The position numbers and the translations under genes are program-made. Of a DNA stretch of 64,000 bases, positions 18,916 through 26,742 are shown one piece after another (position 1 is the stretch's first letter; each line of letters starts with the position of its first letter). The stretch covers positions 62,001 through 126,000 of the forward strand of contig NZ_BEWO01000002.1 of the NCBI RefSeq assembly GCF_002723975.1. The letters run 5' to 3'. The notes beneath the pieces were generated by a model. The model worked only from the letters and a program-made list of their open reading frames with translations. It did no database searches and was not told where the DNA came from. The stretch is from Gluconobacter japonicus (lineage in GTDB: Bacteria; Pseudomonadota; Alphaproteobacteria; Acetobacterales; Acetobacteraceae).

Positions 18916-20583
18916 ATGACGTTAACTGGTACAGATCGGCATGCGGCCTCTCTTTCAACTGGAAACATGCCTGCCAGTTATCAACCCATTCTCAGAGTGG
19001 CTCTCGCTATTACCGGAGTATCATCGGCAGCCGTCTACAATTTTTCCACTACTACAGCTTTGCCTGTAGAGATTTCCCGTATTGGTCCATCTTTTTCGGA
19101 TCAGGTTCAAAATTTCCCATTTTCTGACCTATTTCATTCTTCTTCAGTCGTGAAATTCAAAGCCGAGGGCGGCTACAGTATCCACGGTGTAGCCATCGGT
19201 AATCCTGCGTCTCCGCGACAGATAGCTCTTTTGATATTCGCGAATGATGAAACCAAATTTCATTCTTCCAGCGACGCTGTACTCGAGGACATGGCCAAAC
19301 TGATACGTAGCCCTGTCGAAAACTCCCCTTTCGCCATGCCTAATCGACTACAAACCCTCGAAGCCATTCAATCCCATATTGACCGAACAAAAGATCTTAC
19401 GAAGCGCGCAAACTTTGGACTGATCTGGTTCAATCTCGATCACCTGTCTTTCATCAACGAAAGATATGGCTGGGATACCGCGGATCACATGCTGGAAGAG
19501 ATTATCAGCCGTGTTGCTAATCTTCTCCCTCAAGGCAGTTTTTTCGGCAGCATGGGCGGAGGTAATTTCGTCGTTCTCACACCACCGGGTCACACAGCAG
19601 TGACGACGCGGTCTCTTATGACATCGATCCTGCACATATCAGACAAACCCATCTGTCTTGCAGAAATGTCCCTTCCTTTCTCTCTTTCCGTCGGCTGGGG
19701 CATGTTTCCCGAAGATGGAAAATCCGTTGAAGATCTGCTGACAGGTGCCAAGGCAGCATTGGTCGAAGCACAGAGAACTGGTGGCGGACATGAAAGACGC
19801 GCCTCAACAGAAAAAACAGAACTCCATCTTCAATCCTCCAGTCTTGAGCAGGACCTCGCCCAAGCCGCCGAGAAAAATGCCCTGTTCCTGAAATGGATGC
19901 CGATCGTCGATACAGCGTCCCAGAGAGTGATTGCCCATGAGGCTCTACTCAGATGGAACAGACCCGGTCATGGTGAGGTTTCGCCTGAACTTTTCATTCG
20001 ATGCGCTGAAGAAGCCGGAATGGTAGAGGTTTTGGATACCTGGAGTCTTCGATATGCGTGCAAGGCAGCGGCACAGTGGGAAAAGCCTTACCGGGTCTGC
20101 GTCAATATTTCTCCCGTCTGGCTGGCAAGCGAAAGGCTTTCGAAACTCATTGCAGAAATCCTGCAGGAGACTGGTCTTGCCCCTAACCGTCTTCAGATAG
20201 AAATGTCTGAATCTCGCTTTTTTGGGCCAGAAGACATTACATTCCGCGAATTAGCGCGTGTTCGTGCACTCGGTGTAAGGCTTGCTCTGGATGACTTTGG
20301 CTCAGGCCATTCTTCTCTGGAGCGCCTACGATTTTATCCACTTGATCAGATCAAGCTCGACAGAGGCTTCATCAAGGGGCTGGGTGAAAATGATCGCGCC
20401 AATGACGTGATGTCTTCTGTTCTGGCTCTGGCTCGCGCCCTGAACATCACAACCTGCGCAAAAGGCGTGGAAACCGAATACCAGATGGCGTTTCTGGACG
20501 CCTACGGCTGCGAGGAAGTACAGGGATACCTGCTAGGCTCACCCGTTCTGGACCAGACACAGCCTCTCTCTCGCCCCGCATAA
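18916..20583 (+). CDS. GAF-like/degenerate GGDEF/EAL protein
   Basis: A 555-residue soluble composite protein. Residues 20-130 resemble a GAF sensor domain, 140-300 a GGDEF domain and 315-555 an EAL domain. The GGDEF signature reads GGGNF (214-218), losing the catalytic acidic residues, and no RxxD inhibitory site precedes it. The EAL domain keeps EAL (342-344), Asn 398, Glu 429/432, DDFGSG (459-464), Lys 480 and Gln 536, but the EGVE loop reads KGVE with Lys 516. It is thus not a cyclase and may be a weak or inactive c-di-GMP phosphodiesterase, or a sensor. Base composition appears more AT-rich than its neighbours. Confidence 0.88.
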   Translation: MTLTGTDRHAASLSTGNMPASYQPILRVALAITGVSSAAVYNFSTTTALPVEISRIGPSFSDQVQNFPFSDLFHSSSVVKFKAEGGYSIHGVAIGNPASPRQIALLIFANDETKFHSSSDAVLEDMAKLIRSPVENSPFAMPNRLQTLEAIQSHIDRTKDLTKRANFGLIWFNLDHLSFINERYGWDTADHMLEEIISRVANLLPQGSFFGSMGGGNFVVLTPPGHTAVTTRSLMTSILHISDKPICLAEMSLPFSLSVGWGMFPEDGKSVEDLLTGAKAALVEAQRTGGGHERRASTEKTELHLQSSSLEQDLAQAAEKNALFLKWMPIVDTASQRVIAHEALLRWNRPGHGEVSPELFIRCAEEAGMVEVLDTWSLRYACKAAAQWEKPYRVCVNISPVWLASERLSKLIAEILQETGLAPNRLQIEMSESRFFGPEDITFRELARVRALGVRLALDDFGSGHSSLERLRFYPLDQIKLDRGFIKGLGENDRANDVMSSVLALARALNITTCAKGVETEYQMAFLDAYGCEEVQGYLLGSPVLDQTQPLSRPA

Positions 20584-20606
20584 AAAAACCCCGGAGAACC
20601 GGGGCT
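20582..20606 (-). terminator. Intrinsic terminator of the LpxR-like gene
   Basis: On the minus strand a CCCCGG/CCGGGG stem (20589-20594 with 20599-20604) and four-base loop is followed by seven T. It lies 21 bases after the lpxR-like stop codon and also abuts the stop of the convergent GGDEF-EAL gene. Confidence 0.88.
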
Positions 20607-20626
20607 TCAAAATGATCTAAATCAGA

Positions 20627-21631
20627 TCAGAATTTCACGGACAGTTTCAGTGATCCGTAATTGAACAGTCCTGCCTTCTGAGTCTTGAATTGAGCCGTCT
20701 GCCAGTTCTGGCTGTAGGACAGTCGAACGCCGTGCCACATCACAGCCACACCGGCATGAATTTCACCCACATCCCAGACCTTGTCGACATGCGGGGCATT
20801 CGCACGCACTGTGCTGCCCTGAAGGCTGGAGTCGTACCCTACAGCCTGACCTTCGACACCACCGTAGAAATACCACGCCAAAGGACGGGTTGCACGGAAG
20901 GCATCCGTTCCATCCGTTCCTGGGCCAATTGTCGAGTTTCCAAAATCACTGTTCAGACCCTGACCGATACGGAAGGTCGCGGCCGCATCAGCATACGTAC
21001 GATAGTCACCTGCTGCGCCAGATACGGCGGGAAGAACATCCATCCCGACGCCATAGAGATCCACGATCGGCAAACGCCAGATACGTCCTGCCTGAATCTG
21101 CATGATCGGCTGGTTGGCCAACTGGTGGCTCCAGCCTTTGTTCGGCGTATCACTGATCAGATTGTGGAAACCGTTCTGAACCTGGCGCCCCAAACCTGCC
21201 GGGCCCATGACACCAAACTGGATTCCCATAACCGTACGGGACAGATCCGTATCGTTAATGAGATTAACAGTTCCCAACAGAAGACCGGCGTATGGACGGT
21301 CTCCCTGCGGTGGCTGAGCCATCTGGGTTTCACGGGGCGTCATGATCAACTGCTGCAGCCCGATACTGATGCGCTGCTGACCATTACCCATCAGGAAGTG
21401 ATTCAGATTCGCAAACGGAAGCGGCAGATTGTCCGTGCCCGATGTCCAGTTGATACGCAGACCCGAGGTGTAATACTGATCCGACGTTCCCTTGAGCGTT
21501 GAAACTGCATCGTTTTCACCTTGGATCGTCCAGGTCCCGTAGGGATCCTGAAGAGGGGTCGCCATGGCGGACGAAGAGGCCAGTGCAAGCAGGGCTGTGG
21601 CCCCGAGGGAAAGAGTCAGTCGGGTCTGCAT
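20627..21631 (-). CDS. LpxR-like lipid A 3'-O-deacylase (DUF2219)
   Basis: A 334-residue outer-membrane barrel candidate with a signal peptide (cleavage after AMA, residue 24). The LpxR hallmarks are GEND (Asn 40, Asp 41), DQYYTSG, DRPYAG (about 111) and QVQNGFH with His 156, matching the calcium-dependent esterase active site of Salmonella LpxR. It would remove the 3' acyloxyacyl chain from lipid A at the cell surface. The ATG at 21631 follows AGAGGTG; a GTG six bases upstream is less likely. A TATAAA sequence on this strand near 21672-21677 could be its -10 box. Confidence 0.82.
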   Translation of the reverse strand: MQTRLTLSLGATALLALASSSAMATPLQDPYGTWTIQGENDAVSTLKGTSDQYYTSGLRINWTSGTDNLPLPFANLNHFLMGNGQQRISIGLQQLIMTPRETQMAQPPQGDRPYAGLLLGTVNLINDTDLSRTVMGIQFGVMGPAGLGRQVQNGFHNLISDTPNKGWSHQLANQPIMQIQAGRIWRLPIVDLYGVGMDVLPAVSGAAGDYRTYADAAATFRIGQGLNSDFGNSTIGPGTDGTDAFRATRPLAWYFYGGVEGQAVGYDSSLQGSTVRANAPHVDKVWDVGEIHAGVAVMWHGVRLSYSQNWQTAQFKTQKAGLFNYGSLKLSVKF

Positions 21632-21796
21632 AGGCACCTCTGTTCTCGCGAACGATCAGGATCTGGGGCATTTATAATGCGTCTGTATGTCATCTCCGGG
21701 CTGTGAAGCAAAGCCTTCCAGCAGGCGTGACAATCTTAAAATCCGCGCGAGTTGGGCGCTTCTCTCACTTTCGTTGTGGCAGGAGGGCAAAAAACC

Positions 21797-21904
21797 ATGC
21801 TAGTGATTCTCTTAGAGGAAGGCGCTGGCGCTGAACTCACCTTTTTTGAAATACGTCACGACAGGGAATTGACCCCCTCCGTGGCGCCCCAGTCTCGGGA
21901 TTAG
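21797..21904 (+). CDS. Candidate 35-codon leader ORF of the cold-shock gene
   Basis: An ATG at 21797 lies ten bases after a perfect AGGAGG (21781-21786) and opens 35 codons ending in TAG four bases before the TTG start of the cold-shock gene, in a different frame. The peptide begins MLVILLEEGAG and matches nothing I know. A TAAAAT box at 21737-21742 could be the -10 of the transcript. Its strong ribosome binding site contrasts with the weak one of the main gene, so it could feed ribosomes to it. It may also be a chance ORF. Confidence 0.35.
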   Translation: MLVILLEEGAGAELTFFEIRHDRELTPSVAPQSRD

Positions 21905-21908
21905 ACCG

Positions 21909-22613
21909 TTGAGAAACAACAGAACCGACCGCAGCTTTAACTCACCTCGCCGCGGCGGGTTTGACGGGGACTATTCGTCCCAGCCGTCCTATGGTGACCG
22001 TGGTGGCTTCGGTGGCGGCGGTGGTGGTGGCTTCGGCGCCCCTCGCCGTGGCGGCGCTGGCAGCAGCTTCGTCACAGCATCCGGCCCAGAAATCAGCTCA
22101 CGCGTTAAGTGGTTCAACACGGAGAAGGGCTTCGGCTTCGTGGAACTCGCTGACGGCTCCGGGGATGTGTTCCTGCACGCCAACGCTCTTGGCAACGCTG
22201 GCGTAAGCAGCGTCAACCCGAGCGCAACCGTTGTTGTTCGCATCGGTCAGGGCCCGAAGGGTCGTCAGGTTGCGGAAGTTCTTTCCGTTGACGAAAGCAC
22301 GGCTGAAGCACCGCGTCCGCGCGCTCAGTTCGGCGCTCCGCAGCAGCCGCGCTTTGGTGGTCCGTCCGCTCGTCCGGGCCGTCCGGCTCCTGACCTGTCC
22401 GACGCACAGGACATCCGCGGCACCGTGAAGTGGTACAACTCCACGAAGGGCTTCGGCTTCATCACACCTGACTCCGGTGGCAAGGACATCTTCGTCCACG
22501 CTTCCGCTCTCGAGCGTTCCCAGCTTGCAACCCTCGACGAAGGCCAGACGATTAACGTCAAGGTTGTTCAGGGTCAGAAGGGTCCGGAAGCTGCTGTCAT
22601 CAGCGCTGACTGA
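21909..22613 (+). CDS. Double cold-shock-domain RNA-binding protein
   Basis: A 234-residue protein with two cold-shock domains. Each carries the RNP1-type core (KGFGFVEL and KGFGFITP) and RNP2-type core (DVFLHANAL and DIFVHASAL): residues about 62-127 and 167-233. The first 55 residues are Gly/Arg-rich (RRGGF, RGGFGGGG, RRGG), resembling disordered RGG segments. It should bind single-stranded RNA or DNA and act as an RNA chaperone. No ATG exists in the frame before the domains; TTG at 21909 is the best start and has a poor ribosome binding site. A strong terminator follows. Confidence 0.85.
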   Translation: MRNNRTDRSFNSPRRGGFDGDYSSQPSYGDRGGFGGGGGGGFGAPRRGGAGSSFVTASGPEISSRVKWFNTEKGFGFVELADGSGDVFLHANALGNAGVSSVNPSATVVVRIGQGPKGRQVAEVLSVDESTAEAPRPRAQFGAPQQPRFGGPSARPGRPAPDLSDAQDIRGTVKWYNSTKGFGFITPDSGGKDIFVHASALERSQLATLDEGQTINVKVVQGQKGPEAAVISAD

Positions 22614-22643
22614 TCGCCCTTCAGCGCTTTGCTGAACGAATAG

Positions 22644-22680
22644 AAAAACCGCTGTGGACTTAGTCCACAGCGGTTTTTTT
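22644..22680 (+). terminator. Intrinsic terminator of the cold-shock gene
   Basis: A perfect 11-bp stem (22649-22659 with 22663-22673, three-base loop) extended by A/T pairs is followed by seven T. It lies about 30 bases after the stop codon; the flanking A-tract would let it also stop transcription from the other side, although nothing is annotated to need that except readthrough from smpB. Confidence 0.93.
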
Positions 22681-22759
22681 GTTTCTGTCTAATATGCTGT
22701 TTAGCGAGACAAAAAAGTAATTTGGTTAGTGTTTCAAAAAAACTGGCGCTACCGAAGAT

Positions 22760-23254
22760 TTAATAATCCCTGCCCTTGCTGCGGATCAGGCGCGCCTTGT
22801 CACGCTGCCAGTCACGCTCTGCAATCGCGTGACGCTTGTCCTCTTTCTTGCGGCCCTGCCCTAATCCGATCGTTACTTTCGCGACTCCACGGTCGTTGAA
22901 GTGAATATCCAGAGGCACGAGAGAAGCGCCCGCCCGCGTTACAGCAGACAGGTAATGGGCAATCTGCTTTTTGTGCATCAGAAGCTTACGAGGTGCTCTT
23001 GGCTCAAAACGAGACAGAACACCGCCCTGATATTCAGGAATATAGGCATTGAAGAGCCAGATCTCGCCGTCACGTTCAGCAGCATAGGCTTCCGTGATCG
23101 TTGAACGACCTAATCTGAGGCTTTTCACCTCAGGACCTTTCAGAACGATACCCGCTTCCGTCGTTTCAAGAATCGTATAATCGAACCGGCCTTTACGGTT
23201 CTGAGCGACGATCCCATGAGAGATCATGCCACTCTTCTCTTTTTTTCCGGCCAT
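22760..23254 (-). CDS. smpB: SsrA-binding protein
   Basis: A 164-residue SmpB. It binds tmRNA and brings it to stalled ribosomes for trans-translation; the tagged products are substrates of ClpXP and Lon, both encoded in this window. Typical blocks are AQNRKGRFDYTILET, GIVLKGPEVKSLR, the AYIPEYQGG segment, MHKKQI, and a basic C-terminal tail (KRHAIAERDWQRDKAR) that probes the empty A-site channel. It lies nine bases after dapA in the kdsB-pheA-dapA-smpB operon. tmRNA itself is not seen. Confidence 0.95.
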   Translation of the reverse strand: MAGKKEKSGMISHGIVAQNRKGRFDYTILETTEAGIVLKGPEVKSLRLGRSTITEAYAAERDGEIWLFNAYIPEYQGGVLSRFEPRAPRKLLMHKKQIAHYLSAVTRAGASLVPLDIHFNDRGVAKVTIGLGQGRKKEDKRHAIAERDWQRDKARLIRSKGRDY

Positions 23255-23263
23255 TTAGAAATA

Positions 23264-24214
23264 TCAGTCCAATAGATCGAGAGAACGCAGGGCTGCGTCG
23301 ATTGCCTTGCGCGTTGCATCCTGAGGCTCAACCAGCGGCAAACGCAGCGTGGCTGTGCACAGTCCCAGTCTGGACATAGCGTATTTCACTGGCCCCGGGT
23401 TGCTTTCCATAAACATGGCATCATGCAGCGGAGAGAGGCGATCCTGAAGAGCGATCGCGTCCTGCACGCGACCTTCATTCCAGGCTGCATGCATTTGTGC
23501 GCACAGATCCGGCACAACATTGGACGTCACGCCGATGCAGCCATCACCACCAGCAGCAAGGAACGAAACAACCGTATTGTCGTCACCAGACAACTGGTTA
23601 AGCGGCTTCTTCACGTTCCGACGCACAGCAATCGGCCGTGCCATGTTGGCCGTAGCGTCCTTCACACCCACGATATTCTGATGCTCGCCCAGACGGCCAA
23701 GTGTTTCTGGCGTCAGATCCACGACGGAACGACCGGGAATGCAATACAGGTACATCGGCAGTGGCGTTGCATCCGCAATCGTCATGAAATGGCGGTAAAG
23801 CCCTTCCTGCGTCGGCTTATTGTAATAGGGCACGACAACCAGCAGGCTATTCGCGCCCACCGAGTGAGCATGCTTTGCCATCTGCACAGCTTCGGAGGTG
23901 CTGTTTGAACCCGCACCCGCCATAACAGGCACGCGCCCATTGGATGTCTCGACGCAGTGCGCGATGATCTGACCATGCTCTTCATGAGACAAAGTCGGGC
24001 TTTCACCGGTGGTCCCAGCGGGAACAAGACCACTGGTACCGGCTTTGATCTGGCGCTCGATGAGCTTTGTCGCCACACCGAAATCGATACGTCCATCCGT
24101 ATCCATCGGGGTAACCAGAGCCGTCAGCGACCCCTTGTACATGCCCGTCTCCACCATCGTCTCGCCTCTGCTCATCATGCGTTCCATCCTGCTCTTCCGA
24201 TCCGTCAGCGTCAT
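23264..24214 (-). CDS. dapA: 4-hydroxy-tetrahydrodipicolinate synthase
   Basis: A DapA of the lysine/diaminopimelate pathway, condensing pyruvate with aspartate semialdehyde. The GTTGESPTL pyruvate-binding loop, YYNKPTQEG, the tyrosine region YCIPGRS and the Schiff-base lysine in VGVKDAT are present. The frame opens with an ATG that overlaps the pheA stop (ATGA), giving 316 residues; family members usually begin near MYKGSLTALVTP, so the ATG at 24142 (292 residues, GGAG seven bases upstream) is probably the true start. Diaminopimelate feeds peptidoglycan. Confidence 0.92.
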   Translation of the reverse strand: MTLTDRKSRMERMMSRGETMVETGMYKGSLTALVTPMDTDGRIDFGVATKLIERQIKAGTSGLVPAGTTGESPTLSHEEHGQIIAHCVETSNGRVPVMAGAGSNSTSEAVQMAKHAHSVGANSLLVVVPYYNKPTQEGLYRHFMTIADATPLPMYLYCIPGRSVVDLTPETLGRLGEHQNIVGVKDATANMARPIAVRRNVKKPLNQLSGDDNTVVSFLAAGGDGCIGVTSNVVPDLCAQMHAAWNEGRVQDAIALQDRLSPLHDAMFMESNPGPVKYAMSRLGLCTATLRLPLVEPQDATRKAIDAALRSLDLLD

Positions 24215-25047
24215 GTGCCGGAACGAGCAAGACTGCGTGGGTATGCACCCAGAATCTTCAAATTGTTGCTGGTCTGCTCCAGTTCTTTCAAAGCGGCTGC
24301 AAGCGCAGGCTGGTCCGGATGTCCTTCGACATCCATCAGGAACTGCGTCGCCGTGAAAGAGCCGTTCAGCATGTAGCTCTCAATTCGGGTCATGTTTATA
24401 CCATGCCGCGAAAATCCACCCAATGCCGCGTAAAGCGCACCTGCCGTATTTCCGACCCGCATCAGAAGCGTGGTCAGCGTGTCGTTCCGGCTCACATCTG
24501 GAAAATTCGGTACAGGCGCCACTCGGTAAAATCGCGTGGTGTTATGTGCCGCATCTTCCACATTCCGCCTTAGAACGGTCAAGCCGTTGAGTTCACCGGC
24601 AAGGGAGGACGCAATTGCTGCATCCTCTTTGCGGCCCCATTTGGCCACCAGTTCGGCAGCTCCAGCGGTGTCAAACTCCGGCACGGCTTCCAGATTCAGC
24701 TCACGAATGAGCTTGCGAACCTGCCCAAGTGCCACGGGATGCGTATGCAAGCGGCGGATATCTGAAATTTCAGTCCCCGGAACAGCAAGAAGGCAGTGCT
24801 CAACGCGCTGGAAATGCTCTCCCACAATGTGCAGGCCAGCCTCTGGCAGCAGGGAGTGAATGTCCGGCACACGCCCGGCGAGCGAGTTCTCACAAGCCAG
24901 CAGAGCTTCGTCTGCGCGTCCATCATGAACAGCCTCAATCGCAGCTGCGAAACTTGCGCATGGGAGCGTGATCCAGCCCGGACAGGCCTGACGGCACGCG
25001 AGGTCTGAATAGGCGCCAGGCTGCCCCTGAAAAGCAATGACCGGCAT
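24211..25047 (-). CDS. pheA: Prephenate dehydratase
   Basis: A 278-residue monofunctional PheA without a chorismate mutase domain. It converts prephenate to phenylpyruvate. The catalytic segment has FQGQPGAYSD, ENSLAGRVPD and the TTRF motif, followed by a C-terminal ACT domain with GINMTRIESYM (the ESRP-like phenylalanine-binding motif). It overlaps kdsB by one base and dapA by four, so the three genes form a coupled operon. The kdsB-pheA pairing is typical of Alphaproteobacteria. Confidence 0.94.
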   Translation of the reverse strand: MPVIAFQGQPGAYSDLACRQACPGWITLPCASFAAAIEAVHDGRADEALLACENSLAGRVPDIHSLLPEAGLHIVGEHFQRVEHCLLAVPGTEISDIRRLHTHPVALGQVRKLIRELNLEAVPEFDTAGAAELVAKWGRKEDAAIASSLAGELNGLTVLRRNVEDAAHNTTRFYRVAPVPNFPDVSRNDTLTTLLMRVGNTAGALYAALGGFSRHGINMTRIESYMLNGSFTATQFLMDVEGHPDQPALAAALKELEQTSNNLKILGAYPRSLARSGT

Positions 25048-25772
25048 CAGACCAACTCCCTCACTCGTTCCAGATCTTGTGGCGTATCAACGCCCTGTGG
25101 CGCATGTTCAATACGTGCGCATCCAATGGTCATCCCGGCTTCCAGCGCCCGAAGCTGCTCAAGGCTTTCCCGGCGCTCAAGCGCCGATGGAGGCAAAGAC
25201 ACAAAGCGTTCAAGCGCCTGCCGTCGCCACGCGTAAACTCCAACATGGTGCCAGTGCAGACCAGCGCCCCATGGGATCGGCAGACGTGAAAAATAGAGAG
25301 CCCGTGCGACAGAAGCGGTCCCAAAATCACAGGCGATTTTCACCACCTGCTCGGCATTCCGCTCCCATTCACTTTGGACAGGCGCGGCCAATGTCCCGAT
25401 ATCGAAATCGCCCTGTTTGAGAGGCTCAAGAACAGCCGTGAGGCTGGCAGGCTCAATGAGAGGCAAATCGCCCTGAAGATTGATGACAACATCATGCTCG
25501 CCATCGGGGTCCACCTGCTGAAGCGCGGCGTGGACACGGTCCGAACCGCTGGCCAGAGACGAGTCGGTCAGGACACCCTGAACGCCTTCCAGTTTACTGA
25601 CTGCATCGAGAATCTCCTGATCCCCAGCGGCGACCACTACTTTCCCGATTTTTGCTTCAAGAGCCCGTTTCGCAACACGGACAATCATGGGAAGACCGCC
25701 AATATCCGCAAGGGGCTTGCGTGGAAGACGGGTCGAGGCAAGTCTGGAGGGAATGACGATGATCGGACGCAT
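25047..25772 (-). CDS. kdsB: 3-deoxy-manno-octulosonate cytidylyltransferase
   Basis: A 241-residue KdsB. It activates Kdo as CMP-Kdo for the inner core of LPS. SRLASTRLPRKPL (residues 9-21), the SGSDRVHAA segment and NLQGDLPLI are diagnostic. The ATG at 25772 was chosen over a longer frame because the domain begins there. It is divergent from hisN, with an 83-base shared upstream region, and its TGA overlaps the pheA ATG by one base. Confidence 0.95.
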   Translation of the reverse strand: MRPIIVIPSRLASTRLPRKPLADIGGLPMIVRVAKRALEAKIGKVVVAAGDQEILDAVSKLEGVQGVLTDSSLASGSDRVHAALQQVDPDGEHDVVINLQGDLPLIEPASLTAVLEPLKQGDFDIGTLAAPVQSEWERNAEQVVKIACDFGTASVARALYFSRLPIPWGAGLHWHHVGVYAWRRQALERFVSLPPSALERRESLEQLRALEAGMTIGCARIEHAPQGVDTPQDLERVRELV

Positions 25773-25855
25773 GGCCCTTCTGATGCCGCCCACCTGATCG
25801 GGCGTCAATCTCACTCTGGGTTTTCTGTGAGTATTACTGAAAGAAATTGGAAAAT

Positions 25856-26650
25856 ATGACTGAAACAGTTCTGAACAAGGCGCTTGCCGTCGCCGAAGCC
25901 TGTGCTGATGCTGCCCGCAGGACTGTCATCCCCCATTTCCGGACATCTTTACAGGCCGATGCGAAGTCCGACGACAGCCCCGTCACCGTGGCCGATCGTG
26001 CTGCGGAAAAGGTCATGCGAACCATTCTGGAAGATGCTCTTCCAGACCATGCCATCCTTGGCGAAGAAAGCGGCATGAGTGGACATGCAAGCGACTGGCT
26101 CTGGGTTCTCGACCCGATTGACGGAACACGCGCTTTCCTGACGGGGCGCCCAACCTTCGGCACCCTGATTTCGCTTTTTCATCAAGGCCGTCCGGTATTG
26201 GGTCTGATTGACCAGCCACTGACCGGAGAACGCTGGATTGGTGTTGCAGGACAGGAAACTCGCTTCGTCTCAGATCGCCTTCCTGGAGAAATCGGAACAC
26301 GCCTCTGCCCGGAATTGAAAGAGGCCGAACTGTCCTGCACCTCTCCGGAAATCATGACCCCTGCCCATACGCCGCGCTTTACCAATCTCCAGAAGCACGT
26401 CCGCCGCACCTCCTGGGGCGGAGACTGCTACGCCTACGGATTGCTGGCGCTCGGACAGATTGACGTCATTGCGGAATGCACGATGAACCCTTGGGACTGG
26501 GGCGCTCTGGTGCCCGTTATCGAGGGTGCGGGCGGTAGCATCACGGACTGGCAGGGCCAGCCCCTCAGCCTGGAGAGCGATGGAACGGTTCTGGCCTGTG
26601 GCAACCCTGCTCTGCTTCCAGAGATCGTGAGCCACCTTTCCCATTTGTGA
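25856..26650 (+). CDS. hisN: Histidinol-phosphatase of the inositol monophosphatase family
   Basis: A 264-residue member of the IMPase superfamily. Metal ligands lie in GEESG (about residue 72), DPIDGTRAF (about 88) and WDWGALVPVIEGAGG (about 214). The GGDCYAYGLLALGQIDVIAE block is characteristic of the HisN subgroup that dephosphorylates histidinol phosphate, rather than of SuhB or CysQ; that substrate is an inference. The ATG at 25856 was chosen over a TTG nine bases upstream. Confidence 0.85.
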   Translation: MTETVLNKALAVAEACADAARRTVIPHFRTSLQADAKSDDSPVTVADRAAEKVMRTILEDALPDHAILGEESGMSGHASDWLWVLDPIDGTRAFLTGRPTFGTLISLFHQGRPVLGLIDQPLTGERWIGVAGQETRFVSDRLPGEIGTRLCPELKEAELSCTSPEIMTPAHTPRFTNLQKHVRRTSWGGDCYAYGLLALGQIDVIAECTMNPWDWGALVPVIEGAGGSITDWQGQPLSLESDGTVLACGNPALLPEIVSHLSHL

Positions 26651-26742
26651 ACGATGCGTTAGGCATGACGCCCCGGTGATCATGGGCCGGGACAGGTTGG
26701 AATGAGAGCCGGAGCCTTCCGGTTCAGGACCGGGATGGAAAT
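26651..26742 (+). promoter_or_regulatory. serA leader with five CCGG elements and alternative hairpins
   Basis: The 92 bases before serA contain CCGG at 26673, 26687, 26709, 26719 and 26730. Neighbouring copies can pair as CCCGG/CCGGG, CCGGA/TCCGG or CCGGT/ACCGG, and the fourth copy is shared by the last two options, so they exclude each other. The last pairing sits just before the ribosome binding region. This could be a cis-regulatory leader for serine synthesis; I cannot assign it to a known riboswitch class. Confidence 0.35.
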
